Part shown: one piece after another, positions 28,081 through 36,695 of the stretch | How the letters are laid out: every line of letters starts with the position of its first letter | Numbering within the stretch: the stretch's first letter is position 1 | Source: Scandinavium vulneris_A | GTDB taxonomy: Bacteria > Pseudomonadota > Gammaproteobacteria > Enterobacterales > Enterobacteriaceae | Length of the DNA stretch: 64,000 nt | Reading direction: 5' to 3' | Assembly (NCBI GenBank): GCA_046518185.1 | Contig: JBKGRZ010000003.1 | Span: forward strand, 470,110-534,109 | Made by a program: the position numbers and the translations under genes | Notes under the pieces: generated by a model | Seen by the model: the letters and a program-made list of their open reading frames with translations, nothing else | Told to the model about the DNA's origin: nothing | The model's database searches: none

Positions 28081-29058
28081 TCAGGCGCGGTCCACCGTAA
28101 AGGCAATCACATCCGCCAGGTTTTCTGCGCCCAGCGCCAGCATCACCAGACGATCAACGCCGAGTGCAACGCCGGAGCTATCCGGCAGCCCGGCTTTCAG
28201 TGCGTCCAGCAGATTGACGTCGATAGGCTGTTGCGGCAGACCACGGGCGGCACGCTTGCGGTTGTCCTGCTCGAAACGCTGCTGTTGTTCGCGCGCGTCG
28301 GTCAGTTCATGGAAACCATTCGCCAGCTCAATACCTTTGTAATACACCTCAAAACGCTCCGCCACCCGGTGATCTTCGGTGCTGATCTGTGCCAGTGACG
28401 CCTGGCTGGCCGGGAAGTGATAGATGAAGGTTGGACGGTCTTTGCCGATATGCGGCTCTACACCCATCATGAACAGCAGCTGCAGCAGGGTATCGCGGTC
28501 TTCTTCAGTATCGGCAATATTGCTGAGATCGAGTTTGGCCGCCACTTCACGCAGCTGCGTTTTATCTGCCGACAGCGGGTCGATTTCCAGATGACGCTGA
28601 AACGCCTGCTGATACGAGAGGCTTTCCGCCGGCTGACATTCCAGTACCTGTTGCAGCAGATCGTCGACTTCGTTGATCAGGCGGTACATGTCGTAATGCG
28701 GGCGATACCACTCCAGCATGGTGAATTCCGGGTTGTGATGACGCCCCATCTCTTCGTTACGGAAGCTTCTGCACAACTGGAAAACCGGGCCACATCCTGC
28801 CGCCAGCAGGCGCTTCATGTGATATTCCGGGCTGGTCATCATGTAGAGATTGATGCCCTGAGAATGGCCGGGGCCGACGAAACGTGTCTCAAACGGAACC
28901 AGATGAATATCCGTTACCGTCGCCTGACTCATGCACGGCGTTTCCACCTCAAGCACTCCGCGGTCGGTAAAGAAGCGGCGGATTTCCGCCATAATGGCCG
29001 CGCGTTTTAACAGATTGGGGATGGAGGCGCTCGGCTGCCAGGTGGCCGTTTCGCTCAT
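28081..29058 (-). CDS. epmA: EF-P (R)-beta-lysyltransferase EpmA
   Basis: This 325-residue class-II lysyl-tRNA-synthetase-like enzyme lacks the anticodon-binding domain. It ligates (R)-beta-lysine, made by EpmB, to Lys34 of EF-P. Class-II motifs are visible: GVLEVETPCMS (motif 1), FRNEE...HNPEFTMLEWY (motif 2) and GVALGVDRLVML (motif 3). The start at 29058 is conserved. It is divergent from frdA, and its partners efp and epmB lie about 6 kb to the right. Confidence 0.96.
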   Translation of the reverse strand: MSETATWQPSASIPNLLKRAAIMAEIRRFFTDRGVLEVETPCMSQATVTDIHLVPFETRFVGPGHSQGINLYMMTSPEYHMKRLLAAGCGPVFQLCRSFRNEEMGRHHNPEFTMLEWYRPHYDMYRLINEVDDLLQQVLECQPAESLSYQQAFQRHLEIDPLSADKTQLREVAAKLDLSNIADTEEDRDTLLQLLFMMGVEPHIGKDRPTFIYHFPASQASLAQISTEDHRVAERFEVYYKGIELANGFHELTDAREQQQRFEQDNRKRAARGLPQQPIDVNLLDALKAGLPDSSGVALGVDRLVMLALGAENLADVIAFTVDRA

Positions 29059-29219
29059 GGGAAAACTCTCCGAATTCAAACAAAGGCCCGAAGTCTACTC
29101 GCAAGCGCTGCATGAGACAAATTTTGGCCGATGAAAAATCGCTTTCCCGCGCCCCGCCCGATTTCGTGACCGACTCAATCAATTTCAATGATAATTCACC
29201 GCATGGATCAGCAAAAAAA

Positions 29220-29268
29220 TCGAACGCGTCAAATTTCCCTCACATCCTTGCGGATATACTGCACTACC
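29220..29268 (+). promoter_or_regulatory. frdA: frdA promoter with FNR site
   Basis: TCGAA-CGCG-TCAAA at 29220-29233 differs by one base from the E. coli frd FNR site (TCGATCTCGTCAAA). It is centred about 41 bases before the start point implied by TATACT at 29255-29260. This is the class-II geometry of an anaerobically activated promoter. The surrounding 312-base epmA-frdA gap holds no other gene. Confidence 0.75.
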
Positions 29269-29370
29269 CATAAAGGAGCAGTGGAATCGCTTTCGCAATG
29301 GCTTTGCTGAACAGGTGAACTACCTTTGGTTAAGCATGTTGCGGAATAACAACAATTCTGGAGGAATGTC

Positions 29371-31161
29371 GTGCAAACCTTTCATGCCGATCTAGCCGTT
29401 ATAGGCGCAGGCGGAGCGGGATTACGAGCGGCCATCGCCGCAGCGCAAGCCAATCCCAACGCTAAAATCGCACTGATTTCAAAAGTCTATCCTATGCGTA
29501 GCCACACCGTTGCCGCCGAAGGCGGGTCTGCGGCGGTCGCTCAGGACCATGACAGCTTTGAGTACCATTTTCACGATACCGTCGCCGGGGGTGACTGGCT
29601 CTGTGAGCAGGATGTTGTTGATTACTTTGTTCACCACTGCCCTACCGAGATGGCCCAGCTTGAGCAATGGGGTTGTCCGTGGAGTCGCCGTGAGGATGGT
29701 TCTGTCAACGTGCGCCGCTTCGGCGGGATGAAAATCGAGCGCACCTGGTTTGCTGCGGACAAAACCGGCTTCCACATGCTGCACACCCTCTTCCAGACCT
29801 CGCTTCAGTTCCCACAAATTCAACGCTTCGACGAGCATTTCGTGCTGGATATTCTGGTCGATGAAGGTCAGGCTCGCGGCCTCGTGGCGATGAACATGAT
29901 GGAAGGCGAACTGATTCAAATTCGCGCCAACGCGGTGGTGATGGCGACCGGCGGTGCCGGACGTGTTTATCGCTACAACACCAACGGCGGCATCGTCACC
30001 GGTGACGGCATGGGCATGGCGCTAAGCCACGGCGTGCCGCTGCGCGATATGGAATTCGTGCAGTATCACCCTACTGGCCTGCCGGGGTCCGGCATTCTGA
30101 TGACCGAAGGCTGCCGTGGCGAAGGCGGTATTCTGGTCAACAAAGACGGCTATCGCTATTTGCAGGATTACGGCATGGGCCCGGAAACTCCGCTCGGCGA
30201 GCCGAAAAACAAATACATGGAGCTGGGCCCGCGCGACAAAGTATCGCAGGCGTTCTGGCACGAATGGCGTAAAGGCAACACTATTGCCACGCCTCGCGGC
30301 GACGTGGTCTATCTGGACCTGCGCCACCTCGGTGAGAAAAAACTACTGGAGCGTTTACCGTTCATTTGCGAACTGGCAAAAGCCTACGTCGGTGTCGACC
30401 CGGTGAAAGACCCGATTCCGGTGCGCCCTACCGCGCACTACACCATGGGCGGGATTGAAACCGACCAGCAGTGCGAAAGCCGAATCAAAGGCCTGTTTGC
30501 GGTGGGTGAATGTTCCTCTGTCGGCCTGCACGGCGCAAACCGTCTGGGTTCGAACTCACTGGCAGAACTGGTGGTATTTGGTCGCATGGCCGGTGAACGG
30601 GCGATGGAGCGCGCCTCTACCGCAGGCGAAGCCAACAGCGCCGCACTGGATGCGCAAGTTGTCGATGTTGAAAAACGCCTCAAGGCGCTGGTTAATCAGG
30701 AAGGCAGCGAAAACTGGGCGAAAATACGCGATGAAATGGGTCTGTCGATGGAAGAAGGCTGCGGCATCTACCGCACGCCGGAGCTGATGCAGAAAACCAT
30801 CGATAAGCTGGCGGAGCTGCAGGAACGCTTTAAACGTGTGCGCATTACCGATACCTCAAGCGTGTTCAACACTGACCTGCTGTACACCATTGAGCTGGGT
30901 CACGGCCTGAACGTTGCCGAATGTATGGCGCATTCCGCACTCGCACGTAAAGAGTCTCGCGGGGCGCATCAGCGTCTGGATGAAGGCTGTACCGAACGTG
31001 ATGACGTGAACTTCCTCAAGCATACTCTCGCCTTCCGCGATGCCGATGGCACCACGCGCCTCGACTACAGCGACGTGAAAATTACCACTCTGCCACCGGC
31101 AAAACGCATGTACGGTGGAGAAGCGGAAGCGGCCGATAAGAAGGAGAAGGCGAATGGCTGA
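29371..31161 (+). CDS. frdA: Fumarate reductase flavoprotein subunit
   Basis: This 596-residue catalytic subunit reduces fumarate to succinate in anaerobic respiration. FAD-binding GAGGAG lies at 11-16, the covalent FAD ligand is H45 (RSHTVAAEGG), and the substrate site HPTGLPGSG and catalytic Arg region are intact. The start is GTG at 29371 with GGAGGA upstream, as in E. coli. It is about six residues shorter than E. coli FrdA at the alanine-rich C-terminus. It overlaps frdB by 8 bases. Confidence 0.97.
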   Translation: MQTFHADLAVIGAGGAGLRAAIAAAQANPNAKIALISKVYPMRSHTVAAEGGSAAVAQDHDSFEYHFHDTVAGGDWLCEQDVVDYFVHHCPTEMAQLEQWGCPWSRREDGSVNVRRFGGMKIERTWFAADKTGFHMLHTLFQTSLQFPQIQRFDEHFVLDILVDEGQARGLVAMNMMEGELIQIRANAVVMATGGAGRVYRYNTNGGIVTGDGMGMALSHGVPLRDMEFVQYHPTGLPGSGILMTEGCRGEGGILVNKDGYRYLQDYGMGPETPLGEPKNKYMELGPRDKVSQAFWHEWRKGNTIATPRGDVVYLDLRHLGEKKLLERLPFICELAKAYVGVDPVKDPIPVRPTAHYTMGGIETDQQCESRIKGLFAVGECSSVGLHGANRLGSNSLAELVVFGRMAGERAMERASTAGEANSAALDAQVVDVEKRLKALVNQEGSENWAKIRDEMGLSMEEGCGIYRTPELMQKTIDKLAELQERFKRVRITDTSSVFNTDLLYTIELGHGLNVAECMAHSALARKESRGAHQRLDEGCTERDDVNFLKHTLAFRDADGTTRLDYSDVKITTLPPAKRMYGGEAEAADKKEKANG

Positions 31162-31888
31162 GATGAAAAACCTGAAAGTCGAGATCGTGCGCTACAACCC
31201 GGAAGTGGACACGGCCCCGCATAGCGCGTTTTACGACGTGCCATATGACGAACAAACGTCACTGTTAGACGCGCTCGGCTATATCAAAGATAACCTCGCC
31301 CCTGACCTGAGCTATCGCTGGTCCTGCCGCATGGCGATTTGTGGTTCCTGCGGCATGATGGTCAACAAGGTGCCGAAGCTGGCCTGTAAGACCTTCCTGC
31401 GTGAATACGAAAACGGCCTCAAAGTTGAAGCGCTGGCTAACTTCCCGATTGAGCGTGATTTGGTGGTCGACATGACCCACTTTATCGAAAGTCTGGAGGC
31501 GATTAAGCCGTACATTATCGGCAATCCACGCACGCCGGATCAGGGGCCGAACGTGCAAACCCCGGCGCAGATGGCGAAATACCATCAGTTCTCCGGCTGT
31601 ATCAACTGCGGCCTGTGTTATGCCGCCTGCCCACAGTTTGGTCTCAATAAGGAATTTATTGGCCCGGCGGCGATTACTCTGGCGCATCGTTATAACGAAG
31701 ACAGCCGCGACCACGGCAAAAAGGAGCGTATGGCGCAACTGAACGGCAAAAATGGCGTCTGGAGCTGCACTTTTGTTGGCTACTGCTCGGAAGTCTGTCC
31801 GAAGCATGTCGATCCGGCCGCCGCCATTCAGCAGGGCAAAGTGGAAAGTTCAAAAGACTTTCTTATCGCAACCCTGAAACCACGCTAA
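31154..31888 (+). CDS. frdB: Fumarate reductase iron-sulfur subunit
   Basis: This 244-residue electron-transfer subunit contains the [2Fe-2S] ligands C58, C63, C66 and C78. The [4Fe-4S]/[3Fe-4S] cysteines lie in CINCGLCYAACPQ and CSEVCPKH. The start at 31154 (MAEMKNLKVEIVRYNP) lies inside the end of frdA, indicating coupling. It carries electrons from menaquinol (at FrdCD) to FrdA. Confidence 0.97.
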   Translation: MAEMKNLKVEIVRYNPEVDTAPHSAFYDVPYDEQTSLLDALGYIKDNLAPDLSYRWSCRMAICGSCGMMVNKVPKLACKTFLREYENGLKVEALANFPIERDLVVDMTHFIESLEAIKPYIIGNPRTPDQGPNVQTPAQMAKYHQFSGCINCGLCYAACPQFGLNKEFIGPAAITLAHRYNEDSRDHGKKERMAQLNGKNGVWSCTFVGYCSEVCPKHVDPAAAIQQGKVESSKDFLIATLKPR

Positions 31889-31898
31889 GGAGTGCATC

Positions 31899-32294
31899 AT
31901 GACGACAAAACGCAAACCCTACGTGCAGCCGATGACCTCCACGTGGTGGAAAAAACTGCCCTTCTATCGCTTCTATATGATTCGCGAAGGCACGGCAGTT
32001 CCCACGGTGTGGTTCAGCATCGTATTGATTTACGGGCTGTTTGCACTGAAACACGGGGCTGAATCCTGGGCCGGTTACGTCGGTTTTCTGCAAAACCCGA
32101 TTGTGGTTATCCTCAATCTGATCACCTTAGCGGCGGCCTTATTGCACACCAAAACCTGGTTCGAACTGGCACCAAAAGCCGCTAACGTTATCGTAAAAGG
32201 CGAAAAAATGGGGCCCGAGCCAGTGATTAAAGCGCTGTGGGCGGTGACGATTGTGGTCACCGTGGTGGTCCTGTTTGTCGCACTGTTCTGGTAA
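31899..32294 (+). CDS. frdC: Fumarate reductase membrane anchor subunit C
   Basis: This 131-residue protein has three hydrophobic helices (about 30-50, 65-85 and 108-128) and the conserved N-terminus TTKRKPYVQPMTSTWW. It anchors FrdAB and forms the menaquinol site with FrdD. Confidence 0.96.
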   Translation: MTTKRKPYVQPMTSTWWKKLPFYRFYMIREGTAVPTVWFSIVLIYGLFALKHGAESWAGYVGFLQNPIVVILNLITLAAALLHTKTWFELAPKAANVIVKGEKMGPEPVIKALWAVTIVVTVVVLFVALFW

Positions 32295-32307
32295 GGAGAC
32301 CAACAAG

Positions 32308-32667
32308 ATGATCAATCCAAATCCAAAACGTTCGGACGAACCCGTATTCTGGGGGCTGTTTGGGGCAGGCGGTATGTGGGGCGCTATTGTCGCGCCGGTG
32401 ATGGTGCTGCTGGTCGGCATTCTGCTGCCGCTCGGTCTGGCTCCGCATGACGCCTTTAGCTACGAACGTGTGCTGGCCTTTGCCCAAAGTTTTGTTGGCC
32501 GCGCGTTCCTGTTCCTGATGATTGTTCTGCCGCTGTGGTGCGGTCTGCACCGTATCCATCACGCCATGCATGACCTGAAAATTCATGTGCCGAATGGCAA
32601 ATGGGTGTTCTACGGTTTAGCAGCAATTCTTACCGTCATCACTCTGGTTGGTGTCATTTTCATTTAA
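32308..32667 (+). CDS. frdD: Fumarate reductase membrane anchor subunit D
   Basis: This 119-residue protein has three membrane helices; the motif HRIHHAMHDLK lies between helices 2 and 3. The start at 32308 has AAGGAG upstream and gives MINPNPKRSDEPVFWG, as in E. coli. It ends the frd operon. Confidence 0.96.
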   Translation: MINPNPKRSDEPVFWGLFGAGGMWGAIVAPVMVLLVGILLPLGLAPHDAFSYERVLAFAQSFVGRAFLFLMIVLPLWCGLHRIHHAMHDLKIHVPNGKWVFYGLAAILTVITLVGVIFI

Positions 32668-32676
32668 AGCTGAGAT

Positions 32677-32695
32677 GCCCGGCACACGCCGGGCA
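32677..32695 (+). terminator. frd operon terminator
   Basis: Stem TGCCCGGC / GCCGGGCA with an ACA loop is followed by TATTTCTTT. In E. coli the hairpin at this place also acts as the ampC attenuator; here no ampC follows. Confidence 0.75.
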
Positions 32696-32768
32696 TATTT
32701 CTTTGTCCTTCTCGTACTTTTTCCCCGCCCGGTTCTACACTTACAAAAAAACATGCAAGGACATTACC

Positions 32769-33299
32769 ATGCGTCTGCTGCCCATCATTGCGACTGTTGC
32801 TGCTGCGTTTTTGGTTGTTGCCTGTAGTCATCCCGTTCCGCCTCCCGGCGTGACCGTCGTCTCCCCGTTTGACGCCAATCGTTATCTCGGCACGTGGTAT
32901 GAAATCGCCCGTCTGGACCATAATTTCGAAAAGGGACTGGAGAGAGTCACCGCCACCTATAGCCTGCGCAGCGATAAGGGCATTAACGTGCTCAATAAAG
33001 GCTATAACCCGGACCGAGGGATGTGGCAGAAAGTTGACGGCGTGGCGTATTTTACCGGCTCACCTGACCGGGCCGCCTTGAAGGTGTCCTTCATCGGCCC
33101 GTTCTATGGCAGCTATAACGTTATCGCGGTGGATAAAGAGTATAAACATGCGTTGGTCTGTGGGCCGGATCGCGATTACTTGTGGATCCTCGCTCGCACG
33201 CCCACCATTTCCGCAGAAATGAAGCAGCAGATGCTGGATATCGCGACCCGGCAGGGTTTCCCCGTACAGAAGTTAGTGTGGGTGAAGCAGACGTATTAG
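32769..33299 (+). CDS. blc: Outer-membrane lipocalin Blc
   Basis: This 176-residue lipoprotein has a lipobox VVAC with C19. The lipocalin signature (RYLGTWYEIARLDHNFEKG) lies near 40-60 and the barrel motif ALVCGPDRDYLWILAR near 135-150. Blc binds lysophospholipids and fatty acids and is induced in stationary phase. It lies directly after frdD with no ampC between. Its stop overlaps gdx's stop by four bases on the other strand. Confidence 0.96.
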   Translation: MRLLPIIATVAAAFLVVACSHPVPPPGVTVVSPFDANRYLGTWYEIARLDHNFEKGLERVTATYSLRSDKGINVLNKGYNPDRGMWQKVDGVAYFTGSPDRAALKVSFIGPFYGSYNVIAVDKEYKHALVCGPDRDYLWILARTPTISAEMKQQMLDIATRQGFPVQKLVWVKQTY

Positions 33300-33613
33300 T
33301 GCGCGCTGAGCTTCAGGCCAATGATGCCGCAGACGATCAGCACCAGGCTGAAAATACGAGCGGCACTGGCAGATTCACCGAGCAGCAGAATACCCGTGAC
33401 AGCCGCACCAACCGCGCCGATACCGGTCCAGATGGCGTAGGCGGTGCCCACTGGTAGGGTTTTCATCGCCCATGACAGCATAGCGACACTGACGATCATC
33501 GCCGTCGCGGTAATCACGCTCGGCACCAATCGGGTAAAACCGTGGGTATATTTCAGGCCAACGGCCCAAACCACTTCAAGAAGACCTGCCACAACAAGAA
33601 TTAACCAGGACAT
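33296..33613 (-). CDS. gdx: Guanidinium exporter Gdx (SugE), SMR family
   Basis: This 105-residue small multidrug resistance-family protein has four membrane helices. The central proton/substrate carboxylate is E13 in GLLEVVWAVGLKYT. SMR proteins of this subtype export guanidinium in exchange for protons as antiparallel dimers. Directly upstream is a guanidine-II riboswitch, which confirms the functional subtype. Confidence 0.95.
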   Translation of the reverse strand: MSWLILVVAGLLEVVWAVGLKYTHGFTRLVPSVITATAMIVSVAMLSWAMKTLPVGTAYAIWTGIGAVGAAVTGILLLGESASAARIFSLVLIVCGIIGLKLSAH

Positions 33614-33624
33614 TTTTGACTCCA

Positions 33625-33678
33625 GATTGGGGTCGTCCCCGGTTTTATCGATACGCTTGCAGGTCGTCCTGCAAGGTT
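33625..33678 (-). ncRNA. Guanidine-II (mini-ykkC) riboswitch of gdx
   Basis: On the minus strand two short hairpins carry the same ACGA loop: the gdx-distal stem TTGCAGG/CCTGCAA at 33657-33674, and the stem GGGG/CCCC at 33629-33640. They are separated by 16 bases. The pair of ACGR-loop hairpins is the hallmark of mini-ykkC RNA. The second hairpin ends 5 bases before the gdx ribosome site (GGAG at 33620-33623), which suits control of translation initiation. Confidence 0.85.
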
Positions 33679-33870
33679 AAGAAGAGTTTTTATTCTAGCC
33701 GCTGATTCCACGGATGCAAGTAATTTGCGTTAAGTTCATTTTCCGCGATGATTAAGTGAAATGAGCGCATTTCAATGCGGAGATCGCCTTTTTATTTGAG
33801 CGTAATAGTCTCTATGATGGCCTCATGATCCCTTTGCATCCGCACACTATGAAGCACTCATTTACCCAGC

Positions 33871-34461
33871 ATGTATAAAATTCTGATTATTGATCGCTGC
33901 AGTTTCACCCGTCTTGGGTTAGAAAAAAGGTTGCAGCAGGTCAATGGTGATTCGTTATCATTTTTGGTCACTCAACTGAACAGCTTATTACTGGCGAAAG
34001 CTCATGTCGAAAGCTGGCAGCCGCATTTAGTGATCGCTGACTTTACTGATTTTCAGCACGATCTGAAGCAATCTCATTTTTTGCCCGCGCTGCTGGCCGT
34101 CTGTGAACAACGTACGCGCCTGATTCGACTCCAGAACGAGCCCTTCTTATTTAAAAATGTCGGTGACGTTATTTCTAAAAAAGCGCCGCTGGAAACACTC
34201 TCTCGCCGTATTATTGAGATTCTGCATAGCGGACCAATCGTTAATCCGGCACGTAACGCTCTGCCACTGCTCACTCGTCAGGAAGAGAAAGTGCTGTCGT
34301 TGTGGATGGAGGGTGCCAGCAATCACGCGATCGCCAGTGAAATGCAGATTAACGGCAAAACGGTGTATACCTATAAACGCAATATCCGCATGAAATTAAA
34401 GGTCGAAAATCGCTTTTCGCCTTTTATTCCCTCAGCCTCATCAGCCGAGTGCGTTGAATAA
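33871..34461 (+). CDS. ecnR: LuxR-type regulator of the entericidin locus, EcnR-like
   Basis: This 196-residue protein has a C-terminal LuxR/FixJ helix-turn-helix (about 130-185: LTRQEEKVLSLWMEGASNHAIA...INGKTVYTYKRNIRMKL). The N-terminal domain is receiver-like; D8 and D57 or D60 could form an acidic pocket, but a full phospho-acceptor site is not obvious. It lies convergent to ecnB. The name is inferred from its position next to ecnAB, as described for Citrobacter freundii. Confidence 0.75.
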   Translation: MYKILIIDRCSFTRLGLEKRLQQVNGDSLSFLVTQLNSLLLAKAHVESWQPHLVIADFTDFQHDLKQSHFLPALLAVCEQRTRLIRLQNEPFLFKNVGDVISKKAPLETLSRRIIEILHSGPIVNPARNALPLLTRQEEKVLSLWMEGASNHAIASEMQINGKTVYTYKRNIRMKLKVENRFSPFIPSASSAECVE

Positions 34462-34462
34462 C

Positions 34463-34484
34463 GGTACGGCCGGAGAGCCGTACC
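34463..34484. terminator. Bidirectional terminator between ecnR and ecnB
   Basis: Stem GGTACGGC / GCCGTACC has a six-base loop and lies between two convergent stop codons. Confidence 0.65.
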
Positions 34485-34492
34485 GAACATCT

Positions 34493-34639
34493 TTAGTTCT
34501 GAGCTTTGGTCGCTGCACCTGAAATCGCGTCGCCGCCGTCAGAAATATCCTGCCCTACCCCTTTCGTGGTGTTACACCCCGAAAGTACAGAAGAGAGCAC
34601 CAGGAGAGAAAAGAACGCAGCAATGGTTTTCTTAATCAT
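34493..34639 (-). CDS. ecnB: Entericidin B lipoprotein (toxin)
   Basis: This 48-residue protein begins MIKKTIAAFFSLLVLSSVL and has a lipobox SGC at C22. The mature peptide (CNTTKGVGQDISDGGDAISG) is amphipathic. It matches E. coli EcnB, a bacteriolytic lipoprotein expressed in stationary phase. It is followed by the shared terminator at 34463-34484. Confidence 0.92.
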   Translation of the reverse strand: MIKKTIAAFFSLLVLSSVLSGCNTTKGVGQDISDGGDAISGAATKAQN

Positions 34640-34747
34640 AATGTCATCCTTTTTTGCCAGTCAGTATTATTTGTGTAGCAAGATAAGCATAGACAAAATC
34701 GCCCAATGTGGACGAAAACAGCAAAATTTTAGGATGATGGGAAGGGA

Positions 34748-34882
34748 TTAGCTTGCAGCGTGCGAGATTGAGTTGCCCAGATGCTGGACGTCCTGACCGA
34801 AGCCGCGGAAAGTGTTGCAGCCCGAAAGCAGCGTACCGGTGAACAGCAGTATAAAGAAGAGTTTGAGTAAACGGTTCATCAT
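34748..34882 (-). CDS. ecnA: Entericidin A lipoprotein (antidote)
   Basis: This 44-residue protein has tandem ATGATG starts at 34882. Its N-terminal signal is followed by lipobox LLSGC and CNTFRGFGQDVQHLGNSIS. It matches E. coli EcnA, which antagonises EcnB. It lies between efp and ecnB. Confidence 0.9.
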   Translation of the reverse strand: MMNRLLKLFFILLFTGTLLSGCNTFRGFGQDVQHLGNSISHAAS

Positions 34883-34903
34883 CCCTGCGCCTTGAAGAAA
34901 AAT

Positions 34904-34927
34904 CGACACAGCCACAATGCTGTGCCG
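34904..34927 (-). terminator. efp terminator
   Basis: CGACACAGC and GCTGTGCCG form an imperfect stem just past the efp stop. Read on the minus strand it is followed by GATTTTTC. Confidence 0.7.
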
Positions 34928-34944
34928 ACTTTTTATAGCATGAA

Positions 34945-35511
34945 TTACTTCACGCGAGAAACGTATTCGCCAGAGCGGGTATCCACTTTGATCGTCTCGC
35001 CGATCTGTACAAACAGAGGAACCTTAACCACCGCGCCGGTGCTCAGAGTTGCTGGCTTACCGCCAGTACCTGCGGTATCACCTTTCAGGCCTGGATCGGT
35101 TTCAACGATTTCCAGCTCAACGAAGTTCGGTGGGGTAACGGCGATTGGACGGCCATCCCACAGCGTCACGATGCACTCAGCCTGATCCAGCAGCCATTTA
35201 GCATTTTCGCCAACCGCTTTCTCATCGGCAGCCAGCTGCTCGAAGGTTTCGTTGTTCATGAAGTGATAGAACTCACCGTCGTTGTACAGGTAAGTCAGGT
35301 TCATATCTACAACGTCTGCGCCTTCAGCGGAGTCGGTAGATTTGAAGGTTTTCTCAACGCGAGTACCGGTCAGCAGACGACGCAGCTTAACGCGTGCGAA
35401 CGCCTGGCCTTTGCCTGGTTTTACGAATTCGCTGGATTCAACGGAGTACGGTTCTCCGTCCATCATGATTTTAAGACCGGCACGGAAATCGTTGCTAGAA
35501 TAAGTCGCCAT
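34945..35511 (-). CDS. efp: Translation elongation factor P
   Basis: This 188-residue tRNA-shaped factor relieves ribosome stalling at polyproline. The modification site K34 sits in FVKPGKGQAF and is beta-lysylated by EpmA and EpmB, both encoded in this window. Three beta-barrel domains are intact and length equals E. coli. The start at 35511 (MATYSSNDFRAG) is chosen over a long open extension that runs into epmB. It is divergent from epmB, 40 bases away. Confidence 0.97.
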   Translation of the reverse strand: MATYSSNDFRAGLKIMMDGEPYSVESSEFVKPGKGQAFARVKLRRLLTGTRVEKTFKSTDSAEGADVVDMNLTYLYNDGEFYHFMNNETFEQLAADEKAVGENAKWLLDQAECIVTLWDGRPIAVTPPNFVELEIVETDPGLKGDTAGTGGKPATLSTGAVVKVPLFVQIGETIKVDTRSGEYVSRVK

Positions 35512-35551
35512 AAGGCCCTCTAAATTTGTTAACTGGTAGCTAAGCCACAAA

Positions 35552-36580
35552 ATGGCGCATATTGTAACCCTAAACACCCCATCCAGAGAAGATTGGTTAT
35601 CGCAACTTGCCGATGTAATCACCGATCCAGATGAACTGTTGCGTCTATTAAATGTAGACGCTGATGAAAATTTGCTCGCCGGACGTGAAGCAAGACGTTT
35701 ATTCCCGCTGCGAGTTCCGCGGGCGTTTGCCGCGCGCATGGAAAAAGGTAACCCCCGCGATCCATTGCTGCTGCAGGTTCTGACCTCGCAGCAGGAGTTC
35801 GTTGCCGCCCCGGGTTTCAGTACCGACCCGCTGGAGGAACAGCACAGCGTGGTGCCCGGCCTGCTGCACAAATACCGTAACCGGGCGCTGCTGTTGGTCA
35901 AAGGTGGCTGTGCGGTGAACTGCCGTTACTGCTTCCGTCGTCATTTCCCGTATGCCGATAACCAAGGCAATAAGCGTAACTGGCAGGTGGCGCTGGATTA
36001 CATCGCAGCCCATCCGGAACTCGATGAGATAATCTTCTCCGGGGGCGATCCGCTGATGGCCAAAGATCATGAGCTGACCTGGCTGCTGGACGCCCTGGAA
36101 GCGATCCCGCATATCAAACGCCTGCGTATCCACAGCCGTTTACCGATTGTCATCCCGGCACGTATTACCGATGGGCTGACGGAACGTTTCGCTCATTCAT
36201 CGCTGCAAATTCTGCTGGTGAATCACGTTAATCACGCTCAGGAAATTGATGATCAATTTCGGCTGGCGATGCGCAAGCTTAAAATGGCGGGCGTAACGCT
36301 GCTTAACCAGAGCGTCCTGCTGCGCGGGGTGAACGATAATGCGCAGACGTTGGCAGACCTTAGTAATGCGTTGTTTGATGCAGGTGTGATGCCGTATTAC
36401 CTGCACGTGCTCGATAAGGTGCAAGGTGCGGCGCACTTTATGGTGAGCGATGATGAGGCTCGGGCGATTATGCGCGACCTGCTGACACGGGTCTCCGGAT
36501 ATATGGTGCCGAAACTGGCACGTGAGATTGGCGGCGAGCCGAGCAAAACGCCACTCGATTTGCAGCTGCGTCAGAGCTAA
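35552..36580 (+). CDS. epmB: EF-P-specific lysine 2,3-aminomutase EpmB
   Basis: This 342-residue radical-SAM, PLP-dependent enzyme converts (S)-alpha-lysine to (R)-beta-lysine for EpmA. The cluster cysteines are C120, C124 and C127 in GGCAVNCRYCFRRHF, followed by the GGDPL motif. Length equals E. coli EpmB. It is divergent from efp. Confidence 0.96.
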   Translation: MAHIVTLNTPSREDWLSQLADVITDPDELLRLLNVDADENLLAGREARRLFPLRVPRAFAARMEKGNPRDPLLLQVLTSQQEFVAAPGFSTDPLEEQHSVVPGLLHKYRNRALLLVKGGCAVNCRYCFRRHFPYADNQGNKRNWQVALDYIAAHPELDEIIFSGGDPLMAKDHELTWLLDALEAIPHIKRLRIHSRLPIVIPARITDGLTERFAHSSLQILLVNHVNHAQEIDDQFRLAMRKLKMAGVTLLNQSVLLRGVNDNAQTLADLSNALFDAGVMPYYLHVLDKVQGAAHFMVSDDEARAIMRDLLTRVSGYMVPKLAREIGGEPSKTPLDLQLRQS

Positions 36581-36593
36581 GACCTTTCAACAT

Positions 36594-36621
36594 CACCTGC
36601 GCGAAGCCCTTCGCGCAGGTG
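36594..36621 (+). terminator. Hairpin after epmB
   Basis: A perfect 12-base stem (CACCTGCGCGAA / TTCGCGCAGGTG) lies 13 bases after the epmB stop. It lacks a T tract and may terminate or stabilise the message before yjeJ. Confidence 0.5.
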
Positions 36622-36695
36622 GCAAGTCCGGAAACCGACTCTTCCCTGCGCCCTGTGAGTGCTATTTTAGCCCCCGCAAAAACAGGGAGAACATC

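Noticed and set aside
35512..35901. N-terminal extension of efp by about 130 codons
   Set aside because: EF-P has a fixed start (MATYSSNDF); the extension runs antisense through epmB.
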